A DNA stretch of 64,000 nt from Porodaedalea pini. Its lineage: Eukaryota; Basidiomycota; Agaricomycetes; Hymenochaetales; Hymenochaetaceae. Made by a program: the position numbers and the translations under genes. The notes under the pieces are model-generated. The model saw nothing but the letters and a program-made list of their open reading frames with translations, did not search any database and had not been told where the DNA came from. Every line of letters starts with the position of its first letter. Position 1 is the stretch's first letter. This document shows positions 57,401 through 64,000 of this stretch, piece after piece. The DNA lies in assembly GCA_002794775.1 (NCBI GenBank), contig NBAY01000041.1, forward strand, positions 310,001 through 374,000. Direction: 5' to 3'.

Positions 57401-59012
57401 GGAGTGTCGAAGAACATGTATCCGACGCCGGACGTAATGGGTCGTTTGATAGCTACGTTCGGTCGGCTGGGCGACCTTGAGAAGGTACATAAGCTCTACG
57501 AGGATGGCCAGCGTGTACTTGCCGCGTACGAAAGTGACAAGGAACGGCAGTCCGTCGGGTGGTATGCCATCGAGGATCAGATGATTGTCGCCCTCGCTCA
57601 CGCAGGGCAGGTCGAGAAGGCACACGTGCACCGCCAGCGCATTATCGACCAGGGCGGGAACCCGTCTGCGGACGCATACGGTGCGCTTATCCAGTGTGTG
57701 CGCGAGACGACAGATGACAGCGCGAACGCGCTTGCGCTCTGGCAAGAGGCTCAGATGCGCGGCGTCGTCGCGAATCTGTATTTGTACAACACGGTCATCT
57801 CGAAGCTCTCTCGCGCACGAAAGGCAGACTTTGCGCTCGAGCTGTTCCAGCAGATGAAGGCGAACTTTGTGCGTCCGTCGTCGGTCACGTATGGTGCGGT
57901 CATCGCCGCGTGCTGCCGTGTTGGCGATGCGCAGTCCGCTGAGGTCCTGTTTGAGGAAATGACTTCGCAGAAGAACTTCAAGCCGCGGATACCGCCTTAC
58001 AACACGATGATCCAGTTCTACACCCACATTGTCCGCGATCGCGAGCGTGCCCTGCATTATTTCGGTGCGCTCTTGGCGGCTGGTATCTCTCCTACTGCGC
58101 ATACGTACAAGGTATGGGCATAACCTGTGTATGAACTTGCTGTTTTTGTTGACTTGTACCTCATTTTTGCAGCTTCTCATCGACTGCTACGGTACGATTG
58201 AGCCTGCGGATGTCGACTCTATGGAAGACGTGTTCTTGAAGCTCATCACGGACAGACGCGTACAAGTTCAAGGCGTTCACTGGGCTGCTCTGATCAACGC
58301 TTGGGGATGTGTCCATAAAGACCTCGGAAAGGCAATCAGTACATTTGACTCTATTGCGTCGCATCCGACAACTCAGCGTTCCGGTCTTGCACTCCCCGAT
58401 GCAATCGTCTATGAGTCAATGATCAATGTACTCGTCACCTTGCGCCGCACGGATCTCATCTCCTCGTACCTCGATCGACTGACCACGTCTGGTATCCACA
58501 TGACTGCGTACATCGCGAACCTTCTCATCAAGGGCTACGCGACGGGCGGAGACCTCGAGCGCGCTCGTCAAGTCTTTGAAAGTCTCCAGGACCCGCCTGT
58601 AGGACATGCGGCGCCGAACAACCATGTGCCGCACTCTCACGCCGGTCAGATGTCTGTCTCTCCGGCTGCTCCCGTATACAGGGAGGTAAGTACCCGTTTG
58701 CAGCCGTCTACTGCAAGACGCCCTTCTGATGCGTTTGTTCACCAGCCTTCGACTTGGGAGGCAATGGTCCGTGCTGAACTCGGCAATGGTAATCGCGATC
58801 GGGCGACTGCCTTGCTACAACGAGTGCAGGAACGGTACGTAGATTTAGTATGGTATAATTGTCCGCTCGATGCTGATTCTTGGTTTTGAAGACACTTCCC
58901 TCCGGCTGTATATGCGCGTATCAGCGGCATCATGCTTGATGACTCCGTCTCGCCTTGGTCACCTATGAATGTCAATTTGGACTCCTCGTCTGGTTCGCAC
59001 AGTCCTCAATGA
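54431..59012 (+). CDS. Pentatricopeptide-repeat (PPR) protein, probably mitochondrial
   Basis: Large helical-repeat protein that should bind organellar RNA. Five predicted exons: 54431-54661, 54755-58111, 58173-58685, 58746-58834 and 58892-59012, total 1,436 residues. The N-terminus (MLPKFASHVLHHTQRAAQAA) looks like a mitochondrial presequence and is followed by a long Ser/Asn/Gln-rich stretch. PPR units of about 35 residues are visible, for example YNEMLTRQISPNVRTYKTMI, YNTVISKLSRARKADFALEL, FQQMKANFVRPSSVTYGAVI and VCHA-free later units ending ITHTYK-like. Clusters lie at residues about 270-500 and 960-1290. Fungal relatives act in mitochondrial mRNA stability or translation; the target here is unknown. 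Confidence 0.88.
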
Positions 59013-59392
59013 TCGCATTTTTTGCATCTTTCGCCTCGCAAGACCCCGTCACTTGGTTTTCTCGCACTGCTTTTCGACTTCGATTTTCTGTTTTTTGTTT
59101 TGTTTTAATTTTTTTTTGCTTCGATTCTATTTTTTTCCCTCTCCGTCTCATCCATGGCACCATATAGTTTTCCAAGGCCATCCTGCTCGACATGCGCAAT
59201 TTCTGCCCTGTACCACCATCGTCGACTTTCCCTCTATCCATTGTAGTATACAAAAATACTGACTCGATAACTTAGAGGAACCGAACGGACTCTCTTTTCC
59301 TTACCATCCATTAATTGGCATAGGCAGGATACCTGGCATACGATCTATAGTGCCCCTCCATGTATTAACTACGAGACGACGATTCAATGCAA
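59013..59392. other. Convergent 3' stretch, PPR gene and disulfide isomerase
   Basis: 380 bp, T-rich in its left half (59090-59150), A+T-rich overall. Holds two 3' ends; nothing else visible. Confidence 0.5.
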
Positions 59393-61578
59393 TCAATCTA
59401 GACGGTTTGCATCTTTCTGAAGGCGCGTGTAGTCGGCGTAGGATGGAGTGTCCTCCGCGATGAGCCGCTTGATACCGAGGAAAAGGACAACAAGGAAGCT
59501 GACGAAGATGAGGGCAGAACGATATGGGTTGGAGACGACGGCTTCTTCGAGGTAGATGAGCAGATTGTTGATACGCTGCATGCAGATGTGTGTGAGCATG
59601 GAGATTGGTAGCCTAAAAGAAATGAGAATTGCTGACCCGTGCAGTTCGTTCGATCATATTCTCCGAATTTTTATACGGAACGTGCCCGGCGAGGACATCC
59701 TTGACCGCGTTCGTGATGCTTTGCGTCTCGAGGGTGATTTTGCCTCCCTTTGCGTCCGAGTCGTAATAGATTAGGTTCTTGCATTATACTTCTCGTGAGC
59801 ACACTCCCAATTTCATCTTGCCGGAGAAAAAAAAAAACGAAATACGTACGTGATGGTCAGCGATGATAACGGAGGGTTCTTCGGCGCCCTTGATTCCGTA
59901 CATGCTCTTCATCCAGCTGGCCCATTTTTCTGCGTCCATCCACGCAAAGACGACGTCCCTCGCGGGCGCGGACGCGGACGCAGCGGCGTGTTCGCGATCA
60001 AGATTGAGGCGCCACGCATGCGCTGCCGCGCGGATCGCGTCAGCCGCCTGCGCCTCGCCCGACGGCGAGACCGCGGCGATGACGACGAGCGGGTGGTGCG
60101 GTGCGGCCATGACGTCCTGGAACGTGTCCTGAGTGAGCGCGAGCGCGGACGGGACGCGGTGGTGCAGCAGCCACTCCTGCAGAACTTCTTTCTCTGCTTT
60201 GGCTGCGGAGGGAGACGGAGAGGCGGTGGAGAATGGGAAGAGGGCGGTATAGGCGTGTGCGATGCCGTCCTTGATAGAGAGAAGGACGGGGGCGGACGCG
60301 TATGCTGCTGGAAGGGAAAAGCGGCGGCGCAGCTCGGTGCTGGAAGAGGTAAGGATTTGAGGCGAGCCCAGGAGGATGTGAGAAGCTTGTGTTAGCTGTT
60401 TCTGAGTCTGTGGTCAGACGTAAAGCTCTCCAATAGATAGGAAGGTCCATACCAGGGCTTGCTTGTTACCAGGAGAATGAAGGAATATATATAGCACTGG
60501 AGACTCCTTTACATAGTGTTCGTAATCCGCTTCTGATTCCACCTCTAATAAAGATCTGAGGTGGATAGCATCAGAGCACAGCGCTCTGCGATAAAGATGA
60601 GTTACTCACGGTGCTGTCGCCATTTCAGCGAACCTCCTGAGCTGGTCAAACTTCCTTCCTCCCGTATATTCCGTCTTGTGCATACCGGACCCGCTTCCTC
60701 CAGAATAGTAAAACAACGAAGGATATCCCTGTACGCCCTGTGCCTTGCAAATGTCCTTGTGTACATCACAATTCACTTCTGCGATATTCAGCTTGTGCCG
60801 GAGCTGCGCGGCAAGCTGGGTCCAAATAGGAGCGAGCTTCTTGCAATGCCCACACCAAGGCGCATAGAACTTGACGAAGACCGGCCCTTCGTCGAGAGTT
60901 GCGCTGAAACTCGAAGAGTCCAGCGCCTTGACCATGCCTTCTGGATTCGGCTGCGGCTTTGAGGATTGAGCATCAGAAGCTTGGACCTGCTGCGATAGCG
61001 GCTCCCCGTGCACCTTCTCCTTCGCGGGAGCATGGACAGCATGTTCATCGATGAAGGACGTAAGCGTATCCCACTCGCGTGCGCCCTTGAACTGTGTGGT
61101 CATCTCGCCGTTTGTGTACATGTTCATCTGGGGATAGCCAGTCACGCCGTGTTTATTACAGAGGTCTACAAGGTGCACAGCAAGAACCTTTTCAGAGTCT
61201 CGTATAGTCGAGGAGAATAGCTTTGCATACCTCCGTTGGCAGCACAGTTGACTTGTGCTAGATGAACTCCAGGGTCGTCCATGGACTCGTAATGTTGAAC
61301 GAGCTTCTCCCATGTCGGTGCGAAAGCGCGGCAGTGATGACAGTATGGCGAGAAATGCTCGATGAACCTATAGAGGATTCGAGTTTCCTGAGTCCTCGGA
61401 AACGCCAAATTACTGAGGAATGCACGTACCAAGCTCCATCAGCAACAGTAGAGTCAAAGTTGTCCGGCGTCAGCACCGTGAGCTCGACGGACTCGACGGG
61501 CAGCGCACTCGCAGCCAGCGCGAGCGATGCGATGAGCAAACTGGTTGGCAACTCTGCAAACAGGCTCAGCAGCTTCAT
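59393..61578 (-). CDS. Membrane-anchored protein disulfide isomerase (two thioredoxin domains, TMX3-like)
   Basis: Oxidoreductase of the ER lumen. Seven predicted exons: 61430-61578, 61231-61367, 60610-61165, 60453-60555, 59850-60407, 59637-59777 and 59393-59575, total 608 residues. A signal peptide (LLIASLALAASALP) leads the protein. Domain 1 has the atypical active site PYCHHC with GVTGYPQMNMY; domain 2 has the classic FYAPWCGHCKKLAP and GVQGYPSLFYY. Thioredoxin-fold domains with poor conservation follow. Near the C-terminus ALIFVSFLVVLFLGIKRLIAED is a single membrane helix with a short cytosolic tail; there is no HDEL-type signal. Fungal proteins of this layout help fold secretory proteins. 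Divergent from CGI121 with 158 bp between starts. Confidence 0.9.
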
Positions 61579-61736
61579 GATTGTGGTGACAGTTGAGAAG
61601 AAAAGGCTGCGACCAGCGAGCGTGATGAGGGTGTCTATCGAGGGGAAGGCGGTGTGACAGCCGTGTCAGCAGCTTTTTGATTGACTGAGACGCGTCCACT
61701 GGCACGGCACTTTGTTCCCGTCTCCAAGTGAAAGAA

Positions 61737-62517
61737 ATGGAAAGCTACGCATACAAGCACTTCCCAGACCGTATATCTGCTGTACACGTCGCCCTTTTCA
61801 CTGCCGTAAGAAATGCGGCTGAGCTACGCTCTCGGATTGTCAAAGCAGCAACAACGGAGGGTCCAGAGGGGCAAGCCGAGCGAGATACACTCAACTTCGC
61901 GTTCATCGAGGCGAAGCTCGTACGTTTTGCCGACAACAATCGTTTCATCTACATCTATGTCTGACGCAATAAGCAACTAGGTGACAAGTAGACTACATCT
62001 CCAAACTGCCATCTATCAGTCTATGCTCGCAGATACCCAGGATGCACTGAAGACGAAGACGGTCCATTCCGAGATCATCTGGAGCTTGAATCCTACCAAC
62101 AATGTCAGTCTCCGGTTGTACGTTCAGGATTTGACCAGGGCAGTTGAAGGCGACCTAAGATTACAGAGGCACTTCGTCGATTTGGCGTATCTGACGACTC
62201 GTCCTCACTTCTGATCGTCCGTGTTGGGCCAGGGACTATATCTGAGAGCGAGCTTGAGAGTCAAATGAAGAGCGTAGTCCAAGGCGATCTCGTCTCTTTG
62301 GATGCATTGACCGAAATCACAGACTGGGAATTCATCAAGAAGGCAGGTTTATACTCATCGGTCACAATAATCCTCGCTGATGAATTTCACCGCACAGTAT
62401 TACAAGCTGAATGGAGACCCAGCTATCACCACCTTAGAGAAAGATCGTTTAAAACAGAACGCCGTTGTAGACGAACTCGTCACTAGCTTTGTAGCAATGA
62501 AAAGCGTCATGTCCTAG
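61737..62517 (+). CDS. CGI121: KEOPS/EKC complex subunit CGI121
   Basis: Subunit of the complex that makes t6A at position 37 of tRNAs and also acts at telomeres; in yeast Cgi121 helps bind the tRNA end. Four predicted exons: 61737-61919, 61981-62103, 62160-62342 and 62398-62517, giving 202 residues. Family blocks: VHVALFTAVRNAAELR, LNFAFIEAKLVTSRLHLQTA, EIIWSLNPTNNITEALRRFG, LLIVRVG and ITDWEFIKKYYKLNGDPA, with a C-terminal helix KQNAVVDELVTSFVAMKSV. Pieces are quoted as separate blocks. The intron at 62343-62397 starts with GC (AAG/GCAGGT), the only solution that keeps EFIKK joined to YYKLN. The ATG at 61737 fits length. Confidence 0.88.
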
Positions 62518-62643
62518 AGGCGTCAAGGAGTCCAATTTAAATGCGAAACATAATATACAAGTGTGGTATCATATAGTCGATAGTAAGTAATAGATAATAT
62601 ACTGATTGTTCTTTCCTGTCCAGTCTTGCAGCGCAGCAAGCCG

Positions 62644-64000
62644 TTATAAGCATTTACGATGCACAATGGCCGGTCCTGTCTCGTCGTACTCCTGCTTCGT
62701 GCACCACATGTTCTGGAATGTGCTGAGCGACGCCAGGATCGAACCACCAATCCAGACAGAGTACTTGCGCTCAGGAGGAGCAACGATCTTCACTTTAATG
62801 GACGAAGAAGCAAGCGCAGTGAGCTCCTTAGTTAGACGATCCGAAAGCCTGGGGAACATCGAGGAGCCGCCAGAGAGGACTACGTTTCCGAACAGTTCAC
62901 GACGCACGTCTACGTCGCACCTAGTTATTGAGTTGTAAGTTGTCATGTGGATGCCAGGGAATTCATGTCCGAGAATCGACGGGTCAAAGAGCGCCTCGGG
63001 AACGCGGAACCTAAATCAAAAGTTCAAATAGCGTCCTCGAAGGGCAGAAACAGAAAGTGGCGCATACCGCTCGTTTCCAATAGTGACTACTTGTCCGTCC
63101 GGGAGCTCATAGGTCTTCTCAATTGCTGACGAGTGCGCAGCAACTTCCAGTTCTTTCTCAAAGTCAAGGGCCACGTAGCACATCTTCTCCTTGATGTCCC
63201 TCGCAATCTCGCGCTCCGCAGACGTCGTGAAGTTGTGTCCGCGCTCCAGGAGAGTCTTGCTCAGGTAGTCAGTCAGGTCACGGCCGGCGAGATCTAGACG
63301 CAGGATGGCATGCGGCAGCGAGAAGCCCTCGTAAATCGGCACAGTGTGCGTGACGCCGTCGCCCGTGTCGAGAACAATACCTGTCGTGCGCCCCGCGGCG
63401 TACAGAGACAGCACCGCTTGAATGGCAACGTAGAACGCCGGCGAGTTGAACGTCTCAAACATAATCTGTGTCATCTTCTCCCGGTTTACCTTTGGATTGA
63501 GGGGCGCCTCCGTCATGAGAATGGGTCGTTCCTCCGGCGCCACACGCAGCTCGTTGTAGAACGTATGATGCCAGATCTTCTCCATGTCGTCCCAATTCGT
63601 GACAATGCCGTGCTCGAGTGGATATTTCAGTGATAGGACCCCGCGCTTCGATTGCGCCTCGTCGCTAAAAACCTGGTCAGATTTGTCCGCATGTAACAAG
63701 TAGAACAAGCGGACCCGACAAAAGAATCCTTCTGACCCATTCCGATCATTATTCCATGGTGGCGAGGGCGCCCAACAATCGAACTGCAAGACATTCATTG
63801 TCAACAAAGGGGGTATAGCGTAAGAAAGCTTCCACTCACGGGAAGGTGGCTCGAGGAGCATCGTCCCCTGAAAGCACAAACATTAGAGCAAGAACTAGCA
63901 AGAAATCCTCGACGCATAATTACCAGCGACTGAAAGAGTGCACATGAGTCTCAAACTACTGCATGATCACACAAGAAAGAAACAACTCACAGCCAGCTTT
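62644..64000 (-). CDS. Actin paralog (5' end beyond the window)
   Basis: Second actin-family gene, minus strand. Predicted exons in the window: 63991-64000 (partial), 63924-63929, 63840-63867, 63715-63783, 63068-63664 and 62644-63010. Their lengths (6, 28, 69, 597 and 367 bases) are identical to those of ACT1. It keeps [23 protein letters not shown] and the end [10 protein letters not shown], so it is a true actin, not an Arp. Differences from ACT1 cluster in the last third (for example [19 protein letters not shown] and [15 protein letters not shown]) and the last residue is Leu, not Phe. No stop or frame break. Only the first exon and part of the second lie outside. Probably a specialised or less expressed actin. 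Confidence 0.95.

Noticed and set aside
56996..58180. 394-codon minus-strand frame opposite the PPR gene
   Set aside because: Antisense shadow of the PPR coding sequence, rich in Arg as such shadows are.

Overview
The window is nuclear DNA from a filamentous basidiomycete, most likely an Agaricomycete. Almost every gene is split by many introns of about 50-60 bp with GT..AG (sometimes GC..AG) borders. A DUF6533 membrane-protein gene, a multi-PPR protein and a cellular RNA-dependent RNA polymerase fit that group. There are no operons; genes lie on both strands, often as divergent pairs with short shared promoters.

Left arm (1-15.7 kb): CCT2 (partial), a protein O-mannosyltransferase carrying a one-base frameshift, uracil phosphoribosyltransferase, a DUF6533 gene, an F-box protein, mitochondrial-type malate dehydrogenase and allantoinase. 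Uracil salvage, purine catabolism and the malate step are ordinary housekeeping.

Repeat island (about 16-32.6 kb): no intact housekeeping gene is seen. The DNA is A+T-rich and strongly CpG-poor. It holds decayed copies of genes (an HMG-box regulator, a piece of allantoinase, most of a prolyl-tRNA synthetase), two related LTR-like elements in opposite orientation (one with TG..CA ends and an ACGT target duplication), a tRNA-like SINE candidate, a dispersed gene-fragment family (five copies), a long inverted duplication with a MITE in one arm and the empty site in the other, and two long fold-back hairpin elements. It looks like a methylated, decaying transposon island that collects gene fragments.

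Right arm (32.7-64 kb): GRC3 and TSR2 as a tight divergent ribosome-biogenesis pair, an RNA-dependent RNA polymerase with the DLDGD active site, a SEC14-type lipid transfer protein, a 14-TM-type MFS transporter, EMG1/NEP1 divergent from SCO1 (the latter with a frameshift), a complex I B18/NDUFB7 subunit, RPN10, actin, a 1,436-residue PPR protein, a membrane-anchored protein disulfide isomerase, the KEOPS subunit CGI121 and a second, partial actin gene with the same exon structure as the first.

Exon borders were worked out by eye from splice consensus, frame and family knowledge; no alignment or database search was run. Coordinates of exons are therefore predictions.
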